From assembly GCF_025371035.1 (NCBI RefSeq), contig NZ_JANZXB010000001.1:496001-560000 (forward strand): a DNA stretch of 64,000 nucleotides, read 5' to 3'. Shown one piece after another: positions 17,242 to 26,968 of this stretch (positions are counted from its first letter, which is position 1; every line of letters begins with the position of its first letter). The notes under the pieces are model-generated. The model was not told where the DNA came from and searched no databases. It was given only the letters and a program-made list of their open reading frames with translations. The translations under genes were made by a program, and so were the position numbers. Origin of the DNA: Sphingomonas sp. LC-1 (GTDB taxonomy: Bacteria; Pseudomonadota; Alphaproteobacteria; Sphingomonadales; Sphingomonadaceae).

Positions 17242-19688
17242 GCGCCGATCTCCTGAAGCATCTTGGTGATATGCGCGCGAACCGCCGCGGCAGAGGGCAG
17301 CGCCAGCGCCTGCATCGCCGCCGCACGACAACGGGCGAGGTCGAGTTTGCCGACCAGCGCCTTGATCGCGGCGACCCGCGCGGGGGGCACCGACAATTCG
17401 GTCACGCCCAGCCCCAGCAGGATCGGCACCGCCAACCGGTCGGCAGCCAGCGAGCCGCACACCCCGACCGGCGTGTCATGCCGCCCTGCCCCGTCACAGG
17501 TCGCGCTGATCAACCGCAGCACCGCCGGATGGAGCCCATCGACCCCCGCCGCCACCGCCGCGTTGCCGCGATCCATGGCCAGCGTATATTGCGTCAGGTC
17601 GTTGGTACCGATCGAGAAGAAATCGGCCTTGCGCGCGAGAATATCGGCGGAGATCGCCGCTGCCGGGGTCTCGATCATGACGCCGACCTCGGCCTTGCCG
17701 CCCTGTCGCTCGACGACCGCGCGAACCGCCTCCAGCTCGGACAGGCTGGCGACCATGGGGGCCATGATCCGGCAGGGCTGGCGCACCGACAGGATCGCGC
17801 CGACCTGATCCTCCAGCAATTGCGGATCGGCCAGCGCAACGCGGATGCCGCGCAGGCCCAGCGCCGGGTTCTCCTCGACGGGCAGGTCCATATAAGGCGC
17901 TGGCTTGTCCCCACCGACATCGAGGAGCCGGACGATCATCGGCCGATCGCCCAGCGCGTCGGCGATCGCCTGATAATCGCGCGCCTGCTCCTCGCGGGTC
18001 GGCGCGGTTGCGCGTTCCAGAAAGAGGAATTCGGTGCGCAGCAGGCCGCAGCCCTCCGCGCCTTCCTTCACCGCCGCCTCGGCATCGCCGACCGAGCCCA
18101 GATTGGCGAACATCTCGATCCGCGTTCCGTCCAGCGTGCGGCAGGGCCCCTGCGCGGCGCGCGCGGCCTCCATCTCGGCCTTGCGGCGGGCGATCGTGTC
18201 GCGCACCTGGCTTTGCGCATCCTGATCGGGTTCGGGGTCGATCAACCCGCGATCGGCGTCGAGGACGATGACGCGGCCATCCTCCAGCGTCACCAGAGGA
18301 TCGCCGAACGCCACCGCCATGGGCAGGCCCATGCCCGCCGCCAATATGGCCGCGTGCGAGGTCGGCCCGCCCTTGACCAGCGCGATCCCCGCGACCGTTC
18401 CGGCATCGAGCGCGGCGACCTGACTGGGGAGCAGGTCCTCCGCGACCAGGATCGCGCCCACGGGAACGCTCGGGCCCTCGATCGGCAATCCCGCCAGCGC
18501 GGCGAGGACATGGCGTTCCAGATCGCGCAGATCGTCGGCGCGCTCGGCGATGCGCCGGTCGCCACTCGACACCAGGACCGCGACCTGTTCGGCAATGGCC
18601 TCCTGCCAGGCGACACCGGCGCTCAGCCCCCGACCGATGGCCGCGAGCGCCGCCTCGGTCAGCGTGGGATCGGCCAGCATCGCGCCATGCGCCGCCATCA
18701 CGCCGCCCCGCGCACCACCGGCCGCCGCCGCCTGCACCAGCCCTTCTCGAACCCGCGTCAGCGCGTCGGTCAGCTTGGCGGTTTCCTCTTCCGTCGAACC
18801 GGCCAGCGTCTCGACCGGAATGGCGGCGCGGGTCAGCCGATGGATCGGGCCCACCGCCAACCCCGGCGCGGCGGGAACACCGCCCAGCCCCGGCCCTTCG
18901 GCACGGGCGGGCTCGGGCGCGTCGACCGGCGTCTCCTCCGGCGTGGCGTCACCCAGAAAAGCGATGACATCGCCCATTGCCGCGGCGGCCTGCGCACCCG
19001 TCGCCTCGATCCGAACAGTCGTACCGTGGCTCAGCCCCAGGCCGAGCAACCCGACCGCGCTGAGCGCGGAGGCGTTGCGATCGCCATGGAACAGCGTGAC
19101 CTTCGCCTCATGCCGCCGCACCGCCTCGACCAATCGCGCGGCGGGGCGGGCATGGAGGCCGTGCGACAGCGCGACGACCGTCTCCTGAACCAGAGCCTCG
19201 CCATCTTCCTGGGCCTCCGCAGCCTGCACGGCCAGCGGCACGACGCGCAGAAGCGGATCGCCGATGGCAACCAGACCTTGCGCGATCGGCTCGACACCAT
19301 AACGGGTGGCATCGGCGACGATGATCGGCGTCACCACGGCGGGCGCGTTTTGAACCAGATGGTCGAGATCGAAGCGGATCAGCGGCTGTCCCGCCAGCAC
19401 CTTCGCCCCCGCCTGCACCTGCGGCGTCAGCCCCTTGCCGCCCAGCGACACAGTGTCGATCCCGATATGGCAGATCAGCTCGAACCCTTCGGTGCTGCGC
19501 AGCGTCACCGCGTGTCCCGCCTCGTGCACGGTCAGCACGACGGCATCGCAGGGGGCGCACAGCGCATCGTTCACCGGATCGATCGCGATCCCGTCGCCCA
19601 GCATCTTTTCGGCGAAGACCGGGTCAGGCACCTGCGCCAGCGGCGTCACCCAACCCGACAGAGGGGCAAAAATGGTCAGGTCACTCAT
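17238..19688 (-). CDS. nagF: PTS fusion protein EIIA-HPr-EI
   Basis: A soluble 816-residue phosphorelay that carries phosphate from PEP to the GlcNAc permease. Domain order is EIIA-Glc-like (1-150, phosphorylatable H74 in CHIGIDTVSL), HPr (165-250, H179 in GLHARPAARL), and enzyme I (265-816, H445 in GGPTSHAAI, PEP-binding end with GTNDLTQYTLAMDR). All three active histidines are present. The same arrangement is known for GlcNAc systems in Caulobacter and Xanthomonas. It supplies the EIIA missing from the permease encoded directly downstream, with a 4-bp overlap. The gene lies 55 bp after the beta-galactosidase gene. Confidence 0.9.
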   Translation of the reverse strand: MSDLTIFAPLSGWVTPLAQVPDPVFAEKMLGDGIAIDPVNDALCAPCDAVVLTVHEAGHAVTLRSTEGFELICHIGIDTVSLGGKGLTPQVQAGAKVLAGQPLIRFDLDHLVQNAPAVVTPIIVADATRYGVEPIAQGLVAIGDPLLRVVPLAVQAAEAQEDGEALVQETVVALSHGLHARPAARLVEAVRRHEAKVTLFHGDRNASALSAVGLLGLGLSHGTTVRIEATGAQAAAAMGDVIAFLGDATPEETPVDAPEPARAEGPGLGGVPAAPGLAVGPIHRLTRAAIPVETLAGSTEEETAKLTDALTRVREGLVQAAAAGGARGGVMAAHGAMLADPTLTEAALAAIGRGLSAGVAWQEAIAEQVAVLVSSGDRRIAERADDLRDLERHVLAALAGLPIEGPSVPVGAILVAEDLLPSQVAALDAGTVAGIALVKGGPTSHAAILAAGMGLPMAVAFGDPLVTLEDGRVIVLDADRGLIDPEPDQDAQSQVRDTIARRKAEMEAARAAQGPCRTLDGTRIEMFANLGSVGDAEAAVKEGAEGCGLLRTEFLFLERATAPTREEQARDYQAIADALGDRPMIVRLLDVGGDKPAPYMDLPVEENPALGLRGIRVALADPQLLEDQVGAILSVRQPCRIMAPMVASLSELEAVRAVVERQGGKAEVGVMIETPAAAISADILARKADFFSIGTNDLTQYTLAMDRGNAAVAAGVDGLHPAVLRLISATCDGAGRHDTPVGVCGSLAADRLAVPILLGLGVTELSVPPARVAAIKALVGKLDLARCRAAAMQALALPSAAAVRAHITKMLQEIGA

Positions 19689-19743
19689 TGCACGTCACTT
19701 TCGCCAAATCGCATCCCTTTGTCGGTAAAGCGCGCGCCGCCAA

Positions 19744-22650
19744 TCAGCGGTCGCGCACCGACACCCGGCCCAACAGGCCGCTTTCGACATTGCCCAGCGC
19801 GGCCACGATCAGGACGATCGTCCGCTTGCCCGGTCCCGGCGCCAGTGGCGCGACCAGCGGGCCGGGCTGCGGATCACGCTTCTCGGCGACCATCACTCCA
19901 TCGACCCACAGGCTGGCCATGCCGCCGACCGAGCCGAAGCGGATCTCCCCGCCCCGCGCCGCCACCGCATGGCGCGGCGTGACGATGGTGCGATAGACGC
20001 GGTAACCCGCCGCCTCCGCCGGGGTGGGCGTACCCGCCCGGACAAAGGCCCAGCCATTATTGTCGTTCGACGCAGGCGCGAAATCGGGCGAGGGCTTGGC
20101 ATCCTGCCGCTCCGACCGGCGCCAGTCGCGCAGGTCCATATCGCCTGCGGCCAGCGGCACCTGCGCGCGCGGGGCCACACCCAGTCGGTCGAGCCGCAGG
20201 CTGGCAGGCCTCAACCCGTCCGCCGTCGCGCGGATCGTGATCCGCCCGCGCCCGGCATCGGGCCGCACGATCATCTGCGCCAGACCATTGAACAGCGAGC
20301 GCTGAAGGCCCTTTTCCGGCTCGTGGCTGTTCGGATCGCCATTGCCCACACCGATGATCGCGCCGCCGTCGATGGTGAAGCGGGTCATGAGATTGGCGGT
20401 AGGAACATGACGCCCCTTGGCGTCGACCGCGTCGATGGTGATCGCCTGCGCATCCTCGGTATCGCCCGCCATCACTGTCCGCGCGGGAGTCAGGCGGAGC
20501 GCGACCGGTGCGCCGGTGGTCTCATGCGCGGCGCGTGCCACCTCGCGCCCGCCGCGATAGGCGATCGCCTCGATCCGGCCGGGCGCATAGGGCACGGTCC
20601 ATTCATTGCCCATCAGCCGGTCGACCGCCGCCTCGCCCACCGTCTTGCCGTTCAGGCGAAGGACGATGCGTTCGGCGTTAGACAGCACCATGACCTTGGT
20701 CGGCTTGCCCTCACGCCCCGGCCAGGTCCAGTGCGGCGCGATCGCCACGACGGCCTCGTCATCGACCCAGGCGGCGCGGTGAATGTCGAACGCGGTCTTG
20801 GGGAAACCGCACAGGTCCATGATGCCGAAGAAGCTGGCGATGGTCGGCCATTCATAGGGCGTCGGCTCGCCATGATAGTCGAAGCCGGTCCAGACGAAAC
20901 CGCCCGCGACATAGGGCCGGTCGGCGATCTTCTTCCACGCGGCCCGGTGCGTCGCGCCCCAGCTCGCCGCCTCGTCGTCATAGCTCGACGCGATATGGCG
21001 GGCGGGATCGCTCTCGAACGCACCGCGCGTCATGAAGGCGCTGGTATCCTCCGAACTGGTCATCGGCTTGGTCGGATTGAGCTGATGATAGCGGTCGTAG
21101 TCGCCCTGGTAATAGTTGAACCCGGTCACATCGACGACCTGCGCGACGTTGATCGGATTGAAGAACGCTCCGTTCATCGCCGCCGTCACCGGGCGGCTGT
21201 CGTCCAGCCCGCGGACCCAGTGCGCCATGCGCTTGACCATTTCGACGCCCGAGGGCGTGCCCTGCATCGGTTCCTCGTTGAACACCGACCACATAATGAC
21301 GCTGGGATGGTTGCGATCGCGGCGGACCAGCCATTCGAGCTGGGCACGGAATTCGGGGGCCGGATTGAACTGCCGGTTCTCGTCCATCACCACCAGGCCG
21401 AGGCGATCGCACCAATCGAGCAGTTCGGGCGTCGGCGCATTGTGGCTGGACCGGACCGCGTTGCAGCCCATCGCCTTCAACCGCTCCAGCCGCCAGCCGA
21501 TCAGCGCGTCGGGGATCGCGGTACCCACGCCCGCATGATCCTGATGCAGGCAGACGCCCTTCAGCTTGACCGGCTTGTCGTTGAGGAAAAAGCCCTTGTC
21601 CGCATCGAAGCGGATGGTGCGGAACCCGATGGGCACGCGCCGCTGATCGACCATCCCTCCATCACGCAGCAGCCGTACGTCGAGCGTGTAGAGCGTCGGC
21701 CGCTCGATCGACCACAGCGCGGGGTCGGCGACCGGCAGGTCGAGGCCCGCCGTCCCCTCTTCCAGCGACGCCACGCTGGCCTGCGCCTGGCCCTGCGCGA
21801 CGACGCGCCCTTGCGGATCGAGCAGCCGCGCCTCGACCGTGACCGTGGTTTCGGTGGGGGCGATGCTGGTCAGGGTGGTGGTGACGGGGACGTGCCAGCT
21901 GCCGTCGGCGCGGCGGCGGGGGTCGCCATGCACGCCATCGGTCGCGATCGATACCGGTGCGTAATCGCCCAGCCAGACATGGCGGTAGAGCCCGGCGCCC
22001 TCATACCACCAACCCTCCATGGCGTTGGCGTCCACCCGGACCGCGACGACGTTGGCCTCATCACCAAAGCGTGCGAACGGCGTCAGGTCGATGCGCACCG
22101 CGCTATAGCCCGAGAAGTTGTGCGAAACGACGCTGCCATTGACCCAGATGGTCGCGTTGGTCGCGATGCCGCCGAATTCCAGTTCGATCCGGCGTCCGCG
22201 AAGCGCGGGGTCGAGACGGAAGGTGCGCCGATACCAGCCGATCCCGCGCGGGCGATAGCCTTGCGCGACATTGGCGGTCTTTTCGAACGGCTGGAACGAG
22301 GCCCAGTCGTGCGGCAGATCGACCGACTGCCATTCGCTGTCGTCATAATCGACCGCCGCCGCCCCGCGCGCATTGCCCGCCTTGACCGACGCATAGGTCG
22401 CGTCATGCGTCTCCAGCGGTGCGGGTTCGACATCGCCTTCATGGAACAGCCAGCCCCGATCCATCAGGACACGAGCAGGGTCCTGCACCGGCAGCGCGGC
22501 GGGCAAGGCGTTCACCGGCGCCGGCATCGGAAGCGCGCCCGCGCCGTCCGCCGGGCGGCGCTGTGCGGCAAAGACCGGGACGGGCGCGATGCCGCCCACC
22601 AGCCCGACGACGGCGCTGCTCAGCAGCAGTTCGCGGCGCGCGATCGTCAT
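19744..22650 (-). CDS. GH2 beta-galactosidase, exported
   Basis: Removes terminal beta-galactose. The leader MTIARRELLLSSAVVGL has a twin arginine and hydrophobic core, suggesting Tat export. The GH2 order is visible: sugar-binding jelly roll (LPHDW, GWYRRTF), Ig-like domain, and barrel with acid/base E459 in WSVFNEEP. It is followed by VWTGFDYHGEPTPYEWP, typical of beta-galactosidases with extra C-terminal beta domains. Length of 969 residues is normal for that group. The ATG at 22650 overlaps the nagA stop (ATGA). Being embedded in the GlcNAc operon suggests the natural substrate is galactosyl-GlcNAc (LacNAc or lacto-N-biose type). Beta-glucuronidase is less likely given the barrel motifs. 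Confidence 0.85.
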   Translation of the reverse strand: MTIARRELLLSSAVVGLVGGIAPVPVFAAQRRPADGAGALPMPAPVNALPAALPVQDPARVLMDRGWLFHEGDVEPAPLETHDATYASVKAGNARGAAAVDYDDSEWQSVDLPHDWASFQPFEKTANVAQGYRPRGIGWYRRTFRLDPALRGRRIELEFGGIATNATIWVNGSVVSHNFSGYSAVRIDLTPFARFGDEANVVAVRVDANAMEGWWYEGAGLYRHVWLGDYAPVSIATDGVHGDPRRRADGSWHVPVTTTLTSIAPTETTVTVEARLLDPQGRVVAQGQAQASVASLEEGTAGLDLPVADPALWSIERPTLYTLDVRLLRDGGMVDQRRVPIGFRTIRFDADKGFFLNDKPVKLKGVCLHQDHAGVGTAIPDALIGWRLERLKAMGCNAVRSSHNAPTPELLDWCDRLGLVVMDENRQFNPAPEFRAQLEWLVRRDRNHPSVIMWSVFNEEPMQGTPSGVEMVKRMAHWVRGLDDSRPVTAAMNGAFFNPINVAQVVDVTGFNYYQGDYDRYHQLNPTKPMTSSEDTSAFMTRGAFESDPARHIASSYDDEAASWGATHRAAWKKIADRPYVAGGFVWTGFDYHGEPTPYEWPTIASFFGIMDLCGFPKTAFDIHRAAWVDDEAVVAIAPHWTWPGREGKPTKVMVLSNAERIVLRLNGKTVGEAAVDRLMGNEWTVPYAPGRIEAIAYRGGREVARAAHETTGAPVALRLTPARTVMAGDTEDAQAITIDAVDAKGRHVPTANLMTRFTIDGGAIIGVGNGDPNSHEPEKGLQRSLFNGLAQMIVRPDAGRGRITIRATADGLRPASLRLDRLGVAPRAQVPLAAGDMDLRDWRRSERQDAKPSPDFAPASNDNNGWAFVRAGTPTPAEAAGYRVYRTIVTPRHAVAARGGEIRFGSVGGMASLWVDGVMVAEKRDPQPGPLVAPLAPGPGKRTIVLIVAALGNVESGLLGRVSVRDR

Positions 22651-23786
22651 GCCGCGACGGTCTCGGCGCTGGCGATCCGCGTCTCGACGGGTTTGAGCGC
22701 GGCATCGAGCACCACCCAATCGGCGCGCAGCCCAACTTGAAGCGCGCCACGCTCATGCGACAGCCCCAAGAACGCGGCCGGATGGGTCGCGGCCATGGCG
22801 GTGGCCTGATCGACCGTGATCCGCAACTGTTCGACCGCATTGGCGACCGCCGCCCCCATGTCGAGGTCGGAGCCCGCCAGCGTGCCGTCGGCATAGGTGC
22901 ACTTGCCACCCGACACGTCGATATGGCGCCCGTGCAGCACGAAGTCCTTCTCGACCGCTCCGACCGACGACATGGCGTCGGTGACCAGCATCAGCCGGTC
23001 GAACGGACGTGCCTTCAACGCCAGCCGGAGCATCGGCGCGGCGACGTGGAAGCCGTCGATGATGAGACCGCTATAGGGGCGCGGATCGTCGAGCGTCGCG
23101 CCCGCAAGGCCGGGCACCCGCTGCTGCATCGCGGGCATGGCGTTGAACAAATGGGTGATGCCCGACAGGCCGGCATCGAACGCCGCCATCGCCTGCTCAT
23201 AGCTGGCTTCGCTATGCCCCGCGCTGACCAGGACGCCGGCCTGAACCAGCCGTTCGATCGTCGAGACCGGCACGCGTTCGGGGGCGATGGTGAGCATCAC
23301 CTTGCCACGGCGCGGGCGAGTCAGGACCGCGACCATCTCTTCGTCCAGATCGCGGAAGCGGCTCGGGTCATGAATGCCCTTGCGCGCCGGATTGAGCACC
23401 GGCCCCTCGACATGGATGCCGACGATGCCGGGCACCTTGGCTTCGATCGCTTCATCGATGGCGTCGAGCGCGCGGGCAATCTTGTCGGGCGTCTCGCTGA
23501 CCAGGGTCGGCAGCATCGCGGTGGTGCCATAAACGGCGTGCGCCGCCGCCATGGCTGCGATGCCGTCCACGTCGAGCCGGTCGTTGAACAGCACGCCGCC
23601 GCCGCCATTGACCTGGGTGTCTATATAACCCGGGACGACCCAGCCGCCGTTCAGGTCGATCGCGTCGCCCGAACCCTCGACCGCGCCGATGGCGGCGATC
23701 CGGTCGCCCTCCACCACGATCTCCGCACCCGGCAGGACACCGCCCGAAGTCGCGACATGGCCGTTGATGAAGCGGAAGCGGGTCAT
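22647..23786 (-). CDS. nagA: N-acetylglucosamine-6-phosphate deacetylase
   Basis: Converts GlcNAc-6-P to GlcN-6-P plus acetate in the cytoplasm. It is a metal-dependent amidohydrolase. Visible motifs in order are VVPGYIDTQVNGGGG, IHVEGP (metal-binding Glu), VSAGHSEASY (His), THLFNAM (His), IDGFHV and the catalytic Asp in LVTDAMSS. The 379-residue length is normal. The start overlaps the upstream SIS gene stop and the stop overlaps the beta-galactosidase start, so the genes are coupled. It acts on the product of the nagE PTS and hands GlcN-6-P to the SIS-type deaminase. Confidence 0.93.
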   Translation of the reverse strand: MTRFRFINGHVATSGGVLPGAEIVVEGDRIAAIGAVEGSGDAIDLNGGWVVPGYIDTQVNGGGGVLFNDRLDVDGIAAMAAAHAVYGTTAMLPTLVSETPDKIARALDAIDEAIEAKVPGIVGIHVEGPVLNPARKGIHDPSRFRDLDEEMVAVLTRPRRGKVMLTIAPERVPVSTIERLVQAGVLVSAGHSEASYEQAMAAFDAGLSGITHLFNAMPAMQQRVPGLAGATLDDPRPYSGLIIDGFHVAAPMLRLALKARPFDRLMLVTDAMSSVGAVEKDFVLHGRHIDVSGGKCTYADGTLAGSDLDMGAAVANAVEQLRITVDQATAMAATHPAAFLGLSHERGALQVGLRADWVVLDAALKPVETRIASAETVAA

Positions 23787-24823
23787 AGCGTGCGGGTCAC
23801 TTTCTGCAGATGCGGCGGGGAGTCGGGGTCCATGCCACGGGCAAGGGCCAGAGCCTCGACCATGCGGTAGAAGCTGGCGAGCATCGCGATCGGCTCCAGC
23901 GCGGGGTGGCCCGCGACCATCGGCAATGCGCCCCCCTGCCCCGCGACGAACGGCTTGGCGCCGCGCTGCTCGAACTGGTCGGCGACCGCGCGCACATCTT
24001 CGCCCGCGATGTCGGAGGTGGCGAAGCCCAGCACCGAATAGCCTGGCTCCACGATCCGCATCGGGCCGTGACGCACTTCGGCGGCGCTGAACGGCTCGGC
24101 CTGGATCGAACAGGTTTCCTTCAGCTTCAGCGCGGCTTCCTGCGCCACGCCATAACCATAGCCGCGCCCCAGCACGAACATCTGGCTGACCTCGCGCAGG
24201 CCGTCCACGGCGGCGGACCAGTCGAGGCCGAGCGCCTGTTCGACCTGCCCCGGGAGATCGGCGAGCGCGGCTTCCAGCGTCTTGTCACCGGCCCAGGCGG
24301 CAGCCAGCTGCGCCAGACCCGCCAGCGCGGTCAGGCAGGACTTGGTGGCGGCGACGGCCTTTTCGGGACCGGCCGACAGCGGCAGGAAGGTGTCGGCGCC
24401 GGTCGCCAGCGGCGATTCCTCGTCATTGACCAGCGCGACGATATGCGCGCCGCCCGCTCGGTAAGCCTCGACCGTCGCCAGCAGGTCCGGGCTGCGACCC
24501 GATTGCGAGATGGCGATGACCAGCGCGCCCTGCACCTTCATGGTCGTCTCGAAGATCGACGCGACAGAGGGAGCGGCGGAGGAGACCGGCACACCCGTCT
24601 TGGTCTCCAATATATATTTGCCATAGGTTGCGGCGTGATCCGACGACCCACGGGCGATGGTGATGATCACCGGCGGCGGGGCGGCACGCAGCCGCTCGGC
24701 CAGCGCCCTGACGGTCGGCGCATTGCGCGCGAGCAGCCGGGCGATCGCCTCCGGCGCCTCGCCCGCTTCCGCTCCCATCAGGGTGCCGGCATCCGCACTT
24801 CCGGCGGTCATCACATCAGACAT
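23783..24823 (-). CDS. nagB2: Glucosamine-6-phosphate deaminase, SIS type
   Basis: Most likely the NagB-II type deaminase that turns GlcN-6-P into fructose-6-P and ammonia. It is a double SIS-domain protein like the isomerase half of GlmS. Domain one has IARGSSDHAA, ISQSGRSPDLL and the serine-rich sugar-phosphate site. Domain two has LGRGYGYGVAQEAALKLKETC and EVRHGPMRI. No glutaminase domain is present, so it is not GlmS itself. At 346 residues it has the usual size. The position between the GntR regulator and nagA supports the assignment. An AgaS-like role on galactosamine-6-P is the main alternative. Confidence 0.87.
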   Translation of the reverse strand: MSDVMTAGSADAGTLMGAEAGEAPEAIARLLARNAPTVRALAERLRAAPPPVIITIARGSSDHAATYGKYILETKTGVPVSSAAPSVASIFETTMKVQGALVIAISQSGRSPDLLATVEAYRAGGAHIVALVNDEESPLATGADTFLPLSAGPEKAVAATKSCLTALAGLAQLAAAWAGDKTLEAALADLPGQVEQALGLDWSAAVDGLREVSQMFVLGRGYGYGVAQEAALKLKETCSIQAEPFSAAEVRHGPMRIVEPGYSVLGFATSDIAGEDVRAVADQFEQRGAKPFVAGQGGALPMVAGHPALEPIAMLASFYRMVEALALARGMDPDSPPHLQKVTRTL

Positions 24824-25589
24824 CGGTTAACTCCGCGACGAAATCATAGGCATCACCGCGATAGAAGGACTGGGTATATTCCACCGCCCGTCCATCGCGC
24901 AGGAATCCGCGCCGCTCGATCAACAGGCCCGCATGGCCCGGATCGACGTTCAGCATCTTGGCATGGTCCGCCCCGAACGGCACCGCACGCAGCCTTTGCA
25001 GTGCGCGCACCGGCCGGTGCCCCGCCCGCTCCAGCGCGGCGTAAAGTGACCGGTCCACCGCCTCGATCGAGGGCAAGGCAAAGCCCGCAATGGCCGACAA
25101 TTCGATCGCCATCGGCACCTCGTCGGCGAAGCGCACACGCTGGAACCGATAGACCGGCGCGCCCGGCGACAGACCCAGCGACATCGCCTCTTCGGGCGTG
25201 ACCGTGCCGGGTGCGCGGCTGACCCATTGGCTGCTCGGGGTACGACCTCGCGCGATCATGTCCTCCGAAAAGGAAGACAGCTTGGAAAAGCTCTTTTCGA
25301 CGCGACCGGCGACGAAGGTGCCCGCACCGCGCCGCCGCGTCAGAAGCCCCTCCTCCACCAGACCGCCGATCGCCTTGCGCACCGTGATCCGCGACACGTC
25401 ATATTCGATCGCCAGATCGCGTTCGGCGGGAATGGCATCATCCTCGGCCAGCACATTGCCGTTGATCGCATCGCGCAACAACTGCTGAAGCTGAAGGTAT
25501 AACGGCGCGGGGTTCCCCTTTCGGAAAGAGCCGACCTGCGCCGAGAATGTCATGGCCGCGCCATCCCCCTTTGCCTTCGCGTCACTCAT
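24816..25589 (-). CDS. nagR: GntR/HutC-family regulator of GlcNAc use
   Basis: A cytoplasmic repressor-type regulator with an N-terminal GntR winged helix (PLYLQLQQLLRDAI, ERDLAIEYDVSRITVRKAIG, GLLTRRRGAGTFV) and a C-terminal UTRA effector domain (from about residue 100, PVYRFQRVRFADEVPMAIE). HutC-type regulators of nag operons sense GlcNAc-6-P or GlcN-6-P. It is 257 residues from the ATG at 25589; an in-frame ATG at 25553 with GGGGGA upstream is an alternative. It overlaps the deaminase gene by 8 bp and is the first gene after a short AT-rich promoter region, so it probably controls its own operon. Confidence 0.87.
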   Translation of the reverse strand: MSDAKAKGDGAAMTFSAQVGSFRKGNPAPLYLQLQQLLRDAINGNVLAEDDAIPAERDLAIEYDVSRITVRKAIGGLVEEGLLTRRRGAGTFVAGRVEKSFSKLSSFSEDMIARGRTPSSQWVSRAPGTVTPEEAMSLGLSPGAPVYRFQRVRFADEVPMAIELSAIAGFALPSIEAVDRSLYAALERAGHRPVRALQRLRAVPFGADHAKMLNVDPGHAGLLIERRGFLRDGRAVEYTQSFYRGDAYDFVAELTDV

Positions 25590-25640
25590 GCCGCGTACCG
25601 CTTCGACGACTGGTCTATCGCAGCCCCATCAACCGGGCAA

Positions 25641-25663
25641 TAGGTATTATATATGGCATACAT
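25641..25663. promoter_or_regulatory. Promoter/operator region of the nag operon
   Basis: An AT-rich stretch in the 80-bp gap between cutC and the GntR regulator, about 50 bp before the regulator's start. It contains AGGTATT followed by ATAT, close to one half of the TGGTATT-N4-AATACCA type site recalled for GntR-family NagQ boxes in Xanthomonas. The second half is poor. A related half-site, TGGTCTAT, is at 25611-25618. Confidence 0.4.
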
Positions 25664-25669
25664 TGGATT

Positions 25670-26425
25670 TTACCCTCTCTCGATAGCCTGACGGATGGCG
25701 GTGATGCGGGCGGGATCGGTTCGACGCCGTTGACCCGATGCGAAACCCATCGCCTCGATCCGCGAATCCCCCCATGGTTCGCGAATACTGGCGGAGGCAT
25801 GGACCGCATCGACGCCGGTCCTGGCGATCAGTTGCGCCACATTGTCCGCCGAAACCCCCGACCCGGCGATGATCGCAACGCGGCCATTCGCCGCCGCGAC
25901 CATGTCTGCGATCACGGCAGCACCTTGCTCCGCCGTCGCCGCGCCGCCCGAGGTGAGAATATGATCATAGCCCAGACCAGCCACCGCCTCGACCGCCGCG
26001 ACCGGATCGGCGACCAGATCGATCGCGCGATGGAGCACGATCGCCACATCCTTCGCCACGTCGCGCCAGCGGGCCAATATGTCGAGGTCGAGCCGGTGGT
26101 CGTCCGCCATCGCTCCGACCACGACGCCAGCGACACCCTGCGCCACCATGCGCCGGATCTCCTCGGTCGCCACGGCGACATCACCCGCGTCATAGCGAAA
26201 GTCGCCGTCGCGGGGGCGCACCATCGCATGGACCGGAACGCCGGAGTCCACCGCACAGGCGACCAGCGCCGCCGACGGGGTCAGCCCACCCAGCGCAAGC
26301 GCACCGCATAGCTCGATCCGGTCGCCCCCGGCCGCCGCCACGGCGGCAATGCCGTCAGCATCGTCGACGCAAATTTCCAACAGCGTCGATCCACATCGCG
26401 ACAATGGTGTCGCCATCGCCTGCAT
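25670..26425 (-). CDS. cutC: CutC-family protein
   Basis: A 251-residue TIM-barrel protein of the CutC family. LEICVDDADGIAAVAAAGGDRIELCGAL is the family's opening, followed by GGLTPS, HAMVRPRDGDF and ILTSGGA. CutC was first described as a copper homeostasis protein, but that role is doubtful. In many bacteria it is found in hexosamine catabolism loci, as here just upstream of the GlcNAc regulator. Its reaction is not established. ATG at 26425 is used; an ATG three codons later also fits, with GGGGG upstream. It may share the nag operon's regulation. Confidence 0.85.
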   Translation of the reverse strand: MQAMATPLSRCGSTLLEICVDDADGIAAVAAAGGDRIELCGALALGGLTPSAALVACAVDSGVPVHAMVRPRDGDFRYDAGDVAVATEEIRRMVAQGVAGVVVGAMADDHRLDLDILARWRDVAKDVAIVLHRAIDLVADPVAAVEAVAGLGYDHILTSGGAATAEQGAAVIADMVAAANGRVAIIAGSGVSADNVAQLIARTGVDAVHASASIREPWGDSRIEAMGFASGQRRRTDPARITAIRQAIERG

Positions 26426-26567
26426 CCCCCAGAAAATTATTCAGCCGCCGCTCCGCCCCTCGCCACGGCAGACGCCAGGATTCTGTCATTTAAGCAGCCC
26501 AAGACGCAATGCGCCAGTATAATGGTCTCATAAGGTCGACGACAAACTTTTCCCGTTTTCGGACCAA

Positions 26568-26593
26568 TGGCATTTTGGTTACAGACTGGTATG
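26568..26593. promoter_or_regulatory. TGGTAT-type half-sites upstream of cutC
   Basis: Three similar elements occur within 26 bp: TGGCATT (26568), TGGTTAC (26576) and TGGTATG (26587). The last matches the half-site seen before the nag regulator and, in reverse, the repeats before the N-glycan operon. They lie about 145 bp upstream of cutC, so a direct role at its promoter is only tentative. Confidence 0.25.
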
Positions 26594-26968
26594 CTTGAAA
26601 TATAAAGCAGATTGCCGAGGGCAGGGAATCCCTACACCCTCTTATCTTGTAACGCACATCGCCTCGCCGCGCGGCGCGACGCACACAAGGGGGGGGTTCG
26701 GCATGTTGGGCGTTCGCACCATGATCCTGAACGACGGTGCGCCGAGCCGATCCTGACAAGAGGGCAGCCCCTGCGGCACCATGATTGCGCCCCTGCTGTC
26801 CGCCCGGCCAAGCTGACCGCCTACGCACAGAAGCTGCACGACAAGACCTACTGCCAGATCGAGGCAAGCAGGCACCGTCTGGCCGCCTCCCATAAGAATG
26901 ATCGGACCTATGCAGCGTCGGTGAGCGTACGTTTCCAGGGGAATGCTTTCACACGACGATGCGAGACA
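26594..26968. other. Gap without a convincing gene
   Basis: No supported protein gene. Open frames on both strands lack ribosome sites and recognisable content. The region holds a C/G palindrome (GCCGCGCGGC around 26673) and an eight-base G run near 26690. Because an orphan terminator on the + strand closes it, an unannotated small RNA transcribed left to right is possible. I could not match it to tmRNA, RNase P, SRP or 6S signatures. Confidence 0.4.
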
